The position numbers were made by a program, and so were the translations under genes. From Clonostachys chloroleuca (lineage: Eukaryota > Ascomycota > Sordariomycetes > Hypocreales > Bionectriaceae), in NCBI GenBank assembly GCA_037952775.1, contig JBANAY010000003.1:33976001-34040000 (forward strand): 64,000 bases of DNA, given 5' to 3'. Positions 12,152-24,300 of this stretch are shown piece by piece; within the stretch, counting starts at the first letter, position 1, and each line of letters opens with the position of its first letter. The notes under the pieces are model-generated. The model saw nothing but the letters and a program-made list of their open reading frames with translations, did not search any database and was not told the DNA's origin.

Positions 12152-15093
12152 TCAAGGTGCTTCCGGCACGGGTGTCCTTGCTCTATCGCCCAATGGGGTG
12201 GGACTCCGTCTCAAGGGTTCAATGTGTTGTGGCTCCTTGAGAGAGTTTGGCTTCTGGCCTGCAGGAAGACGCACGCTCCCATGCGTGCCCCGTACGATAT
12301 GGCCTGTCTCAACCCCGTCTTGAATCATTTCGTCCAACATTCTGTTCATTTCATCAACACTCCTTCTTCTTGGTTTCCGTTCTATTTTGACCACAGGGAA
12401 GTCGGGTATTCCCTCTTGCGAGACAGGCGACCGAGGCTCGGAGAGAGCTTCAGCAGTGTCACGTGAGCGAGCTGCACTGCGAAGCGCTGCCAACATACGA
12501 TCCTTATCGTCTAGTCGTGCCTGGAGAGCAGCAATTTCTGCATCCTTCTCTTTGAGGACAGCAGAAACGCTGTGGTCTTCTCCAACCATTATCCCTTTAG
12601 TCGATGCGCCGATGCCAACCGAAGTACGTGACGTGCTCGCTCTACGAGCTTGAAGTAGCCTTTTCTCCAGTGTTGCAATATATCGGTTCTTATCGACCAG
12701 ATCCGCCTGGAGAGCCCGATTCTGGGCACTGAGCGACGCATTTCCATCTCCGAACTCACCCATACTTTCCTCCTCCGTGGAGTTGGCTTCTGTGCCTTCT
12801 CCCGATAACCGAGGAGAAACCTTGGCACCTCCGGCGCTCGATCGCCGGCCAACAGTTGATGATGCCGAGGTCATGGATGACGACCGCTCCAGATATAGCT
12901 TACTTCCGTTGGTGGTTGTAACTGATGAGCGAATAGACCCAGGTAAGGAAACTTGCGAGTATCGCCCATAATGACCCAGGGCACTCAAAGATCCATTTGA
13001 ATTTACTCCAATAGACTTTGAGCTGAGAATCAACCGGTTGAGATGATCGATTCGCTCCTTCAACGCAGTTCTCGCGAGTTGCATCTCCAGAATTTGCTCC
13101 TCGTGACGCTCAGCAGCTTGGTGTTCTCGTACCTTCTCGTCCTTTTCTTCAATCTCCAAGTCATCGCTCTTCTTCTTTTTCTTGTCCTTAGCCTGAGACT
13201 CGAGTTGACCACGGAGCTCTTGAATCTCCATCCGGTAACGCTCCAACAACACTCGAGCACCACCATCACCCCCTGCTCCAAATGACTCCTCCGCCCGCTT
13301 CGCGTGGCTCACGATACTGTTTTTGGCTCTCGACGCGAATTTCATAGTGTTCAGCGTCTCGGCGGTGTGGGTATTAACAGCTGCAGCGGTTCCTGAAGCA
13401 CCAATCTGAATGGTACAAAGAATGCTGACGAGAGAATTGCCAGACAGCGCCCCCTGAAGAAGGCGTGTCAACTTGCTATTACGATATGGCAAATGTTTTC
13501 CCTCTTTATCGATACCCTTGCCCTCCTTGGATTCTGAAAGTTTTGAAATAACAGTTCCCAAGGTCAGCAGACTTTTGTTGATGTGCGCACCCTCCTGTCT
13601 TCGTTCCTTGGATTCTGCAGCCTTCTCAGAGCCAGCCAAATCAATCAGACTAAGAGTAGATACTCGCACACCTCCAGGAGCGATTCCTGAGCGTTTGTTT
13701 GTCTCAGCTCCAGGAGGTCCTCCTGGCATTCGCTCTCGGCTCTCGACCACAATCTGAACGACAGCATGACTTCGAGAACTTCGCGCGTTGAACTGTGTGC
13801 TCGCGGTTCGACGAGCTTGATCTCCACGCGCGATGACTCTGAGTAGTTGGGTAGGACTCTGCACGATTTCTTCCTTCAGAGGTGTTGCATATACGCCTCT
13901 TTTGCTATCCTCTCGCAGCTTGATCTCCTCCTGCTGAACAGCACCGCCAACTGAGCTCGCCGTGGGCATGCTCAGTAAATCATGGATCTTCTCGTTGTAG
14001 ATTTCCAGATAGCTGACTCGAAGCAAAAACTCGCGGGACGGGGTTTCGCGGATGTATGAGAAAATGTCGGTGATGGCCAACGGAATGACACCAGGGGACG
14101 AAGCAGTTCCCTGCATTGAGAACGTTTTTCCTGTTCCTGTCATACCGTACGCGAACACCGTGCCGTGATACCCCTCCATCACCCTACGAACTAATCGTTT
14201 CGCAATATGATCATACACACGAGAATTGTTGTCGTGAGTTGTGAAAACATTGTCTAGAAGCCCCATGAGGCCGAATCGTCAGCATTCTTAGTTCGCTCTT
14301 CCGAAAGAATCATGAACTAACCGTAAATATAATTTCCGCCTTCCTTTCCTTTATACGAAATCAATGATCGGCGGCCGTCAACCATCCACTCGCCCTCGGG
14401 GCTTCCATGGCCTTCATTCGTTGAGGGCCTCACTCTTACGCTCACCAAGACGTTGCCTTTGCCATCGTGCTTGCCTGCTGGCTTATCGCCTACGGCCCCG
14501 TCTGTTTTAGATGCTGAACTGTCGCCAGGTTCGTCGTAAGTCGTCGCGGATGTAGAATAAGAGTCCTGTGCTGACGAACTTCTGCTCTGTGGCTCGGAAA
14601 TAACGCTAACCAGTCCATCCGACATACGAACGCTGGTAATTGACTTTCCTTCGGCACTACCATTAAGGAAACTCGGGGTAGAAGTATCAAAGTTACGCAT
14701 TGATTCCCTAGGGGCTTTTGATTTTCGAGACGATCGAGGCCTGTCGCTTGCTCGCGGACTAGGCGGTAGACTGGATCCAGACCTGTTGTCGCCCCTGGGA
14801 GGGTGAGGAAAGGAGTTGATGCTCACAGCCTTGCGCAGCGTCTTGGAGGCTGTCGAATTCGCGATCGCGGTGACCCTCGGTTGAGGTAGTGCCGGTACCG
14901 GTGACGGGCTTGACGGTTGGACAAGATGCGATGCTGAAGGTGCTCGAAGACCGCTGACAGGCGTGCTTGGTGCAGATCTAGGTGTGGGAATATTGCCGGT
15001 GCTCTTTCGAGATTTCGATATAGGCAGCGCTGGGAGGGCCATATTTGGCGGTCCGACTGAGGGCCGCGATGGCCTTGGGAGTGCAGTCGTCAT
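12152..15093 (-). CDS. kipA: Kinesin-7 motor protein, KipA/Kip2/Tea2 type
   Basis: This is a plus-end-directed kinesin of the kinesin-7 family. Relatives (KipA, Tea2, Kip2) ride growing microtubule tips and carry cell-end polarity factors. The exons are 15093-14322 and 14253-12152. The 68-base intron begins GTTAGT at 14321 and ends CTTCTAG at 14254, restoring NYIYDNVFTTHDNNSRVYD across the join; the product has 957 residues. Residues 1-195 are a proline/serine-rich leader. The motor carries the P-loop GMTGTGKT (about 294-301), switch I NARSSRSH, switch II DLAGSE and the microtubule-binding stretch HLPYRNSKLTRLLQ. A coiled coil (HEEQILEMQLARTALKERI and further heptads) and a serine-rich, basic tail follow. 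Head position and leader type agree with KipA. The gene symbol is given by family, not by orthology testing. Confidence 0.93.
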
Positions 15094-18000
15094 GGTTGCT
15101 TGGCCGAGTCGTAGAAGCGATCGCTTGCGATTTAAAGGCGCGCGCTCAGGGGATGCCTGATACTGAACGCTGTCCGGCCGGCAAGAAAAGGCTGCACCCA
15201 GAAGGTGTCTGCCATGAACTGGAACAGGTGTCGGCCGTCTCTCTCAAATATTATTCCAGTGTAATTGATTTCCCCCGTTCTCACCCCCTGGCCTCTGTTA
15301 TGATGAGTGTTGGCCTAGAATAACGAGCGGACCGGTTAGTCAAGAACCAGGCGTGGGGAAACGAACGACCATCGGAATTGGGGGGATGCGAAGTCGCGTC
15401 GGGGAGCGGATGCTGAGGTAGTATAAGCCGAGGAGGATAATCGTCGCTAACGTACCAAATCTTGAGTCAAGATGATGAGAAATGCAACGGGACTCTTGTG
15501 CAAGTGAAAACAACCCAAGTGTTAGAAAACCCCCTGGAACGGCGGGAAGCGAGATGGTGTCGACGATAGTACTAGACACTAGTGGCGCCGCAGGTGGTTG
15601 CTTTTTCCTCGTCTTGTTCTCTTCCACAGCGCCTTAGCGGTGCAGCTATCATTTAGTGTTGGATCAAAAGCGCCCTTGCACCTCCTGCGTGTCTCGAAAT
15701 CGAAGGGGACGGGCTTGTGGAAACTGGAAAAAGGATGTCCTCTACAACGGTGTCAAGAAGGCCCGAGACGACGTGCATTGCCTCATGCCGCGAATCAATC
15801 AATGCAAGTCGAGAGGGGCAATTGGTGTTGTACCGATGGCGATTCGTGACCCGCTGACAACACCTCAATCGACACTTGGCACCTCGAATGCGAGAATTTC
15901 TAGATTAGTTGTGTACTGGGGATAAAAAACGTAGAAGTATTAAAAAGGGAAACCCGAGACAAAGTGAAACTTGCAGTGGTCCGAACTGCGGCGCTCCCTA
16001 CAGCGAATGATTGGGAGGTAGAGAGATGGTGGAAAAGGAGGTCCACGATGGAAGTTGGGAGGCTGGCGCAGGCTCATCGACCCATGATCTACGCACCCGA
16101 TGACGCTTGGGCGCTCGTCCAGATCAGTCCAGTAGTAGTGAACGGAAGGCCAAGAATTAGGTGCCTCTAGCTGTCATCCAACCTGCTGCCAGGCCTAATT
16201 ACGTTCCCTGGGCCGGTCGAGCGCCGCACGGTGGCCCCAAACCCTTTAGCGGAAGGAGGGCACTTGATTGACTGAGGAGCACGCCTCGAGGTGCCTCGAC
16301 TCCCCACCCAGCGATGGGACCTTCACTGAGATGTCACCGGGGGGTAATTACCCAGCGGTAATTACGATATGCAGGCCAGGCGCACCTCCTTTGTGCAACT
16401 GGGTCAACTAGAGATGGCACTAATCGCTATTGCCGTCGAAGGATCCCCGGCATAGAGAGACAACCCAGGGACGACGGGGCTTTCTTTTCGTCCCAGAGTA
16501 TTGGATGACAGTCCCTTGGGTCGAGACTCTGCAGGCGTATACTTGAGTGAACGAGAGGCCAGGGAAGATGCGCCACAATGATTGTTTTGCCATCCCTTGA
16601 CCATACGCAGATCTCTCGCTGGGGGCACTACCAGTACTCACCAGATTCAGGGTCCATTCATAACAGTCAATTACGGCAAGGGCAGTTGCTATGAGCCTGT
16701 CGCTTCCTTATCCAGCCAAGATCATTATACAGTCCCTGGGCAAGAGAGGGTACCGGCAAGGTATGTACTAGAGGGTCTTCTTACATTAGGAGGTCCCAAA
16801 TACATGGTAGGCTTTGGCCATGGATCACTTACATATTGAGCCCGGGTAGCACAGAGTAGACACCACCACGGAATTAATGAGGTTGCAGCGCTAGGTTCCA
16901 TGCAACATATGGGGAAGCAAGTGCGAGCAACCGCTGTGGAGTTCATTGTGAACTCTACCACAAACCAGGGACTAGCCTGTAGGCTTTTCCATCTTGGGAG
17001 GGGCGGGAGCTCAGGGTCAATTGCTCGGAAGAGTTAGCAAAATCAGGTCCGGAGGTGCAAGGTTTGATTTTCTAGTAATTTATCTCGCGACCCTGAAAAC
17101 TCAAATTTTATATAGATAGGTAGAGGCTCTCGCTGAGTTTATGCTGCCATCACTGTCTCGTCGGTCTTAGCCAGGTGGGTGGCGGCCCTCTCGGGCTCTC
17201 ACAGCTTATAGATGCCCGACAAGCGTTTCGGTCATCGGCGCTGTGTCAAGTCAGATGCTTATGTCGACGATGTTGAAATCGGGCCCCCAATTCCGTGCCA
17301 ACAGAATAGCAGGCATGTACATGCATTCGGGCAACTGAAGAATCAGCCAACGATAGCCCTTTCCTGGGGTCTGGCCGACGAAGAAGGAGCAGCGCACGCG
17401 TTGCGATAACTGCTTAGCCTCTGGTTCGACAGGGGAAGTGCTGTGCCAACCAACGGCAAGGGCCATCCAAGCGCTCTCCTGCCAATGGTGCCCTCCATCC
17501 ACTTTGCACCTCGTACTTTCATCACCACATGCCATGCACAAGACCAGTGTTCATTGGCCAGTACATGCCGTCTTTGTACATGTCCATGGTGGGGAAGCAT
17601 TATCCTCGTAATAGCACATGATAGGCCGGGGGACGTGGAAAATCGTACCGACATGGATGTCAAGGCCAGCCCAAAGCCATGTTTTCTTTTTCGTCGCCCT
17701 CGTGGACGCTAATTACTCCAACAGTTTTGTTTCACCTGCCTGTCAAGCCACGCCACTGAACCGCCCAAGGCCAACCAGCAGCCAGACTTTCAAATGAGGG
17801 AGGAGAAAAGCTGATCAACCCCGCCTTGGACCGTTAGACCCGGCGAAGGAAAAAGTAGTGCTGTCTTCTCCCTCACGTTTCCCATCAAGCCCATGTATAA
17901 ATTAATTAGTTCACTAAGGGGCCAGGGTCTTAGCTTCCAGGACCAAGGATCAAGTCCCCACGAATCGACAAGGTATCCGGAACAGCCTTCGCTCGCTTAC

Positions 18001-18996
18001 ACTATTTTTCCTCCCTTCCTTCACGTCACAGCGAGATGGCCTGTACAGCAGCAAGTGTGACAATGAAAACTATTGGTTCAATTTAACACGACCCTGTCCC
18101 GGGTGGGAAGTACGGCCGTGCATGCCCAAGCTAAACCCCCACGATTGTGGTCGCCCGATATTATTTTCTGTTTGTTTTTTCTGACCTGCTTAGATACGAC
18201 ATAAAAAGTGATATACATGGGAATCATGCAGCTGGGCATACCATCGGTGTTCCAGCATATGCATTTTATGCATCAAAGCCAGCCGTGCCTATGGCGGGCT
18301 TCGGATGTGAGAGCAATATGCACAATGAGGGAAAGGTAATTGCTCCTCTCTGCTGCGTAGAGTTATGCTCAAGGTGGCTATGGGCCCACCTTGGCTATTC
18401 ACCTCGGAGCAGGCTTCTCAGTGTTTATCTGCTATCGATACCACATCCGAGGATGATGTCAGTTGCTCCCACAGCATCCCGACTTCTGTAGTCGAAGCCA
18501 ACTAAGGATGCTGAAGCTGATTCAATGACTGAAGACGCAAGGTTAACCTTGTGAAACCGTCAACGCCAGTGCTAACTCCAACAAGGCAGGTTTTAGAATA
18601 TGAGGATTTTGAAAAAGCGATCGGGGAGGCAAAGCATCATTCAGCCAATATATCGTGGTACACGGTAGGTAAGTAGAGTAAGCCGGTGATACATTCCATG
18701 TTGAACGGATCTAATTTAGACATTGCTATCTCTCCAGGAGTACTCATTCCGAACTCTATGCAATACTTAGCCAGCCTCCCATCGTACATGCGGTCTCAAC
18801 CTTACCTTGGTAGGACCGTCCACAGCTTAAACGACTCTGCTCACCATAGCAAAGCCGCAAAAAAAAAGAACTTCCAGCATCTTAACCAAAAGTCTCAGTG
18901 ACCACGAGTTCAGCATGGGAGCCCCGGTATTGCTCTTTCGATACGTAGTCCTTGTCCAATTCATTCGACATTCAGTTTTATAGGTCAGCTACCTAA
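15094..18996. other. 3.9-kb region without a supportable gene
   Basis: This lies upstream of the kinesin gene and downstream of the STK19-family gene, so it should contain the kinesin promoter. Short frames on both strands show no domain. A pair of GTAATTAC palindromes lies at 16344-16365 (listed separately). I see no RNA gene, transposon terminal repeat or RIP-like AT-rich block. Confidence 0.5.
16344..16365. promoter_or_regulatory. Paired GTAATTAC palindromes
   Basis: Two identical self-complementary GTAATTAC octamers sit at 16344-16351 and 16358-16365, 14 bases apart from start to start. A third TAATTAC occurs at 16196-16202. TAATTA cores are typical homeodomain-factor sites. The nearest start codon is that of the kinesin gene, about 1.3 kb away on the minus strand. 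That this is a binding site is inference. Confidence 0.3.
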
Positions 18997-20142
18997 TCAA
19001 CCCAAAGCTCTCACACCTCGCCCTACGGTTCCAGTCTTGAATATCTCCACCGCACCCAAGCCTACAGCTTCACCCAGTACCCATTCCCATTCTACACCCC
19101 AAAACTCTTTCCACCGCGGCCCGTACAGACCTCCCCCTTCAAACCGCTCCTTGAGCCAGCTCTCCGGGCACTCCCCCCATCGCGTCCGCCCCAGAGCCTC
19201 ACGCACCCAGTCTACACAAGCCGAGGCCAGCTTCAAATGCCGCCCATGGCCCGGAATCGCCAGCTTCAGCTCGTGCAAGAGCGACGAGGATGAATAAGAG
19301 GACGGCGTTCGTGACAGTGCCATAGCGCCGCTTCCTCCGCCCGAGAGATGGATAGCGTTGTGACCGCCGACCGCATACACACTACCCGATGCATGACGGG
19401 ACACATGATCAATAGACACGAGCGTCGTTCGCTCCTCGGGTCGCATGTTCAACCGGCTACTAGGGTCGGCATGCGCGAAACTAGTCAGGAACCCAGCTCT
19501 GATGAGTTCGTCCGTCTGGCCGCCCGTCAAGGTATCACCAGGCAGCTGTTGCACAGTAGGATTCTCCCTGAGGAACTCCTTGAAAGTTCTCTTCGTCTCG
19601 GGCGACACGCCGTCAGTGCCGAAGAGCAGCTTCTCCAGCTCCGGCGTCTCCATCAGCCCCTCGCCCTGCCCGCCCCGTCTCTCGATGCGGACTCTTCGAA
19701 GGACGCCTCTGTGCTGGAGCTCGACGGCCTCCCGCTCCACCCTCGTCGGGTTGCTGCTCAGGATGGCGTTGAGGTGGCCCATGGTGACTATCGGCGGCAT
19801 AGACGCCCTGAACGTGTGCAGCTCCGCCGTCCGCGTCGAGCTGAACCCTCTCTCGGGCACGGGGGTGAACATCCTGGAGCGTATGTACCGCATGGCCTGT
19901 ACGACGTCTCTGAGCGTCAGCTCCTCCGCCAGGAGCTGCGCGAAGCCATTGTCGTCGAGCCGGTCCTGGAAGTAGTCCTCCTCCTCTTCCTTCTTCTTCC
20001 TGGCCCCGTCTCTGTTTGGTGTCGCACGCTTGCGCGGCGACGGTGAAGATGTCCCGGAGCCGCGTTTGGCTGGGGACGCTGGGCGTGAGGGCTTGCGGAC
20101 TCGGTTTGATTTACCGAGAATGGAGCGGATGCTCTGGGGCAT
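18997..20142 (-). CDS. STK19-family DNA-binding protein
   Basis: The protein belongs to the STK19 family, named serine/threonine kinase 19. Recent work on the human member describes a winged-helix DNA-binding protein of transcription-coupled repair rather than a kinase. The start is the ATG at 20140-20142 (MPQSIRSILGKSNRVRK), since the longer frame begins with TTG; the product has 381 residues and no intron. The first 60 residues are basic and proline/serine-rich, then DNGFAQLLAEELTLRDVVQAMRYIRSRMF starts the folded part. ILSSNPTRVEREAVELQHRGVLRRVRIE is the family helix-turn-helix-like signature, and the end is WREALGRTRWGECPES-like. No P-loop, VAIK lysine, HRD or DFG motif of protein kinases is present. 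The likely location is nuclear. Confidence 0.85.
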   Translation of the reverse strand: MPQSIRSILGKSNRVRKPSRPASPAKRGSGTSSPSPRKRATPNRDGARKKKEEEEDYFQDRLDDNGFAQLLAEELTLRDVVQAMRYIRSRMFTPVPERGFSSTRTAELHTFRASMPPIVTMGHLNAILSSNPTRVEREAVELQHRGVLRRVRIERRGGQGEGLMETPELEKLLFGTDGVSPETKRTFKEFLRENPTVQQLPGDTLTGGQTDELIRAGFLTSFAHADPSSRLNMRPEERTTLVSIDHVSRHASGSVYAVGGHNAIHLSGGGSGAMALSRTPSSYSSSSLLHELKLAIPGHGRHLKLASACVDWVREALGRTRWGECPESWLKERFEGGGLYGPRWKEFWGVEWEWVLGEAVGLGAVEIFKTGTVGRGVRALG

Positions 20143-20771
20143 TTCTCTCAATATGATGTGGAGATGCTTGCTCTATCGTATGTACAGAATGAATAAATGA
20201 ATGATTTTTGAGAGGGTCATGTGAAGATTAGGAAGGTAATCTTCTTCAATTAGCCTTCGTTATCTGAGTGGCGAATTTCATGTCCAGAACGCAAGACCAG
20301 TTGACTGCCCGGATACCATTCTCAACCCACAAAACGATGAAACCTCCAATAACAATGTTCTGTTGAAAAAGAGAGAGGCAGGACTCTGGCGAATGAGGAT
20401 CGACACATACAACACAGGTAAACAGTTGAAACAGTTGAAGAATGTGAAAAATTCAAGAGCGCCCTTGCTGACTAAATGAGACGGTCTGACTCGCATTGCT
20501 GCCTCGCAAGGCAATCTACATTCGATATCAATTGCGATATCAATTCAAATACAAGCGGATTCCAACCTCAGGAAATGATTAAATATTTCAATCTGCCAAT
20601 GATATGCATACTATTCTGCTTGTAGATCTGCCAGATGATTTGCGCCAATGCCAACTCCAAGATACTATGTGCAGCAATAACAGGCAAAAAGCTGCCTATG
20701 TTAAGCTTGACTTTAAATATGCAAACACCAAACATGCGAATTAGGCTCAACTAACTCGAAAGATGCGTGGC
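20143..20771. other. Intergenic region between STK19-family and Vsb1-like genes
   Basis: Both neighbours are on the minus strand, so this stretch contains the STK19-family promoter and the 3' flank of the transporter gene. It is AT-rich at 20520-20750. No gene is supportable. Confidence 0.45.
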
Positions 20772-23700
20772 TCATCCTGCTATGGTCATGGTGTACGATG
20801 TAATGGCACTCATGCGCTCGCTCGTCAACTTGAGGGAAACCGTCAACAACTCTCTCGCCACCTCGGGCTGCTCGCGCTGGACCTGATCCCAGTAGTCCCT
20901 ATCCATCAGCCAAACAACGCAGTCTTGTTCAACTGTTGCTGTCGCCGTCCTCTCCGTCTCCGAGAAGAACGGTAGTTCGCCACACGTGGTGCCCGCCATG
21001 ATACTCTCGCATAACCAGCCCTGAGGCAGATCATATTCGACTCGCAAGATCCCGCGTTCCACCAGGTAGAACCCATCCGCCTGTTCTCCTCGTCGGAAAA
21101 GCACAGTCCCAGCCGGGTACTCTCTTCTCCTGAAGTAATTTGTGGCGGCAAACCAGACATCCTCGTTCTTGTCGCTCAGCCCCTGGAAGATCTGCATCAT
21201 AAGTCTGAGCGGTTCCTTAAAGCTCTGCCACTTCTTCGGCCGTTGCACTTCGAGACTCTGAAGGGCATCGCTCGCCGCCTCGGCCAGATGCGTCCTGCGT
21301 GGAGAATTGAATGGCGGGTTAAAAGACGACAGGGACGATGACTTTGGTTTCTTGCCTTCGGGGACATCCAGACTCGCCGTCGCGACCCTCTTGGATGAGT
21401 TCATCTCCTCTTGTCTGGCATATAGAGTCTTCAAAAGCTCGTTCTCGCAGCTTTCCAGCGCCGAGTTGAGGTCGAGCAGCATCAGCACATCGATGTCATT
21501 CGCCCCAAGTCCCACGGCTCGTAAATTCCTCCCCAGTTGGCCATCGGCATCAACGCCACTCAAGACAAAAACGACATCCTTCTTGTTCAGCAGGCGGCTG
21601 ATCGTATTAAACACCTCACCAGCGGAATAATCAAGGCCGGTAACATGCCAAAGGTCCAGAATGAGAAACTTTATAGGCTTCTTAGCAAAGGCATTATTAT
21701 CCAACAAGGCCCGGATCTTGTCCTCAACACTGACAATAGTTCCAAAGAAAAGATAACCGGTCAGCTTCATGATGTAGATCTGCCCTCCGACATTTTTTAG
21801 ATAATGATGTTGCGAAGGATTGCGTCGGACAGTAGAGGTGACGATGTCTCCAGTATAGGAACCTCGTATCGCAGAAACCCTTGAGGTTTGCACAATCATT
21901 GTGACGAAGGCGAGTAGAATTCCCACACCAATACCAACGACAAAATCATGGATACCCATGACCAGAACAATGACAACTACGGTCAGATATTCAGAGAGCT
22001 TCATCTTCTTCCTTGGTAGCCACACGGCTTCGATGAGCAGTTCAAACCCAAGATCGAAGATCAGCGTCCCTACCATCATCACTGGGATGAACCCAATCAG
22101 GGACGGACCTATCACCATGACGCCAAAAGTGAGTGCCGCAAGCATATACCCAGCGAGCCTACTGTCGCCGCCTGAGCGCATGAAGAAGACGGTATTGGAA
22201 TAGACGAGGTAGTTTTGAATACCACCCAGGCATCCAGATATGAAGTTCGAGTAGCCGTGAAGCTTCAGCTCCGTATCCAAGTCAGCATTGTCTTCTCCAG
22301 TCTGGAGAGCCAGAGCAGGCACATTGATTGGTACGTGCAGAATGCCGAAGAATGTCAGGGCCAGCATAGCTGGAATGGTCTCCGCCAGCGCATCCCAACG
22401 TATCAGGTGAAACTCTATCGCTCTAGTTAGCTTACAGAATTCTACAAGTCCATCTTAGCATCAGCACTTACTGAATAAAGTATAGAAATACCACCAGGGT
22501 TCTCCCGACGGCGGGCCCTCGAAGATCCAGCCGTCGTCCCGCAGTGCGTCGATGTCCAATGCATCGAGAGAACCAACGAAGAAGTAGAAAATCATCGGGA
22601 TGGAGAGGATATAAATGGGTAAAAAGTATTTGGAAACCCCTCTTGCCTGGCAACAGAACAGTATGATGGCCAAAGTTAAGGGGAATAGCCACAGCAGAAC
22701 CGTATCAGCTTGAAACAGGCGGTGGAGGGTATCCAAATTATATTGGACGCTGCCTTCCAGCCGAGCAGAGACTTCAAATCCAGTTGCGAGCAAAAACCAG
22801 CCAACACCTCCGATGCAACCGATGAGGATGTGTCGGGGGATGAAGCCAACCATAAAGCCGAATTTGAACTGTCCAATGAGAAAGAAGACCAGACCGGTCA
22901 TCATCGAACTCAGACAATAAGCTGTGATGGTCGTTGCGATGACCGCGTCAGGGTCATCAGATCCAACAACATCCGTGATCTTTTGTGCCATGTTGTGGAA
23001 AAAGGGAACGACCTCAATCTAGTCAATTGCAAAACAAATAGGATCATTAGCATTATGCCTCAAGCACACTAGATAGACATGCATATCGTACCAATTCGGA
23101 GCCCACAGCGCCTCTGAATATACTCCCAGAGGAGAATGTAATCTGGGACACGATTGTGCTGACATAGAAGATGGAAATCCCAGCAGAACCCAGTTGTGAA
23201 AATATGGCCTTTCCGAGAGGGAAAAGCACCATACCTAGATAAGGTTGTTAGCACACTGATACTCCATTTCCATTAGCTGGCCAGGAGGGTTTCCTCTTAC
23301 CATAAGACAGCGCATCCAAAATATTCAAGAGAAGGCCTACGCAGACCGCCGGAAGGCATGAAGCTGGCGCAATAACAGCATGCTGTGCAATGCTCTTCCA
23401 AGAAAAGGAGGACTTGCTTTCGACCTCCACATAACCTTGCGCTGTCGTTGGCGTTGGGCCAGTCGTCGAACCAAAGAGTTTGCGGAGCCAGCTCCCACCA
23501 GTTTGGTTCGTCTGACCCTCAACGTCAACTTGATGCGCCCCTCCAGTAGTTTGACGTCTCAACAAGGGTGTACGTTCCGTCTCATTCCCTGTAACACTCG
23601 GTTGGCGTCGAGTCCGTGGAAGAGAAGCTTCCGAGATCTCGCCATCATTTTCGGTTTCCCGCACAATCCGGTCACTTGGTTGTATAGTCGATACACCCTC

Positions 23701-24300
23701 TGGCACCAATGACTGGGGAGGTGACTTTCGGAGCAAATTGGCTAATGCGGATGGACCTTCTGACGAATGATCACCATCATTGTCCTCAGGTGACGGCGGC
23801 TCCGAGACTTCAGGGATCGCATTCGAATCATGTGTACTTGTTTCGGCGCTCTCGTCTTCGGGGGGTTCGAAAAGGGATCGGTGCAAGAAGGATGGGCTTC
23901 TCTTGCTTTGGCCACCGGAGAGATAGTAGCTAGCAAGCTCTGCGGTATCTTGTCGAACAGTCCGCGCAATCTGGGCGCTATCGACAGGTGCTGGAAAGTT
24001 TCAGATCATTAGCCGTTAGAGACAACTAACGCCGACTGCGAATGCAGAAAATTGATAGGACATACCTAAATTTTCCCGTACAGAGCCATGGATGAAGGAT
24101 CGCACAGGCTCCCTTTGACCAGGCCCAGATCCTATCGAGGAGGATAACCTAAATGAGGATGCAAACGGAGCATCGGAGGGGGCATTTATAGCGCTGGATG
24201 TATCGAATGGCTGGTGGTGATGGTTCGGATCGGTCGCCGTGGACGCGCTGGAGGCTCGTCGAGCTCTCCAGGGAGAGAAGCTTGTCAGAGGAGAGGACAT
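20772..24300 (-). CDS. SulP-family vacuolar transporter with STAS and cyclic-nucleotide-binding domains (Vsb1-like)
   Basis: This is a SLC26/SulP transporter related to yeast Vsb1 (YGR125W), a vacuolar membrane protein needed for storage of basic amino acids such as arginine. The exons are 24300-24066, 23990-23301, 23234-23092, 23018-22472 and 22414-20772. All four introns have GT donors and CTAAC or GCTAAC-like branch sites, and the phases join exactly to give 1085 residues. The start is the ATG at 24298-24300. Residues 1-280 are a hydrophilic, serine-rich cytosolic leader. The membrane domain then runs to about 720, with SSMMTGLVFFLIGQFKFGFMV, FIPRHILIGCIGGVGWFL and LPAVCVGLLLNILDALSYG. The STAS domain is at about 755-845 (FLILDLWHVTGLDYSAG). 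A cNMP-binding-like domain is at about 960-1060 (AGTVLFRRGEQADGFYLVERG, GTTCGELPFFSETERTA). The ligand of the last domain is unknown. Confidence 0.93.

Noticed and set aside
15656..15925. Frame with a CTSC and CGNW pattern suggesting a zinc-cluster factor
   Set aside because: Too few cysteines at the wrong spacing for Zn2Cys6, and no continuation into a factor domain.
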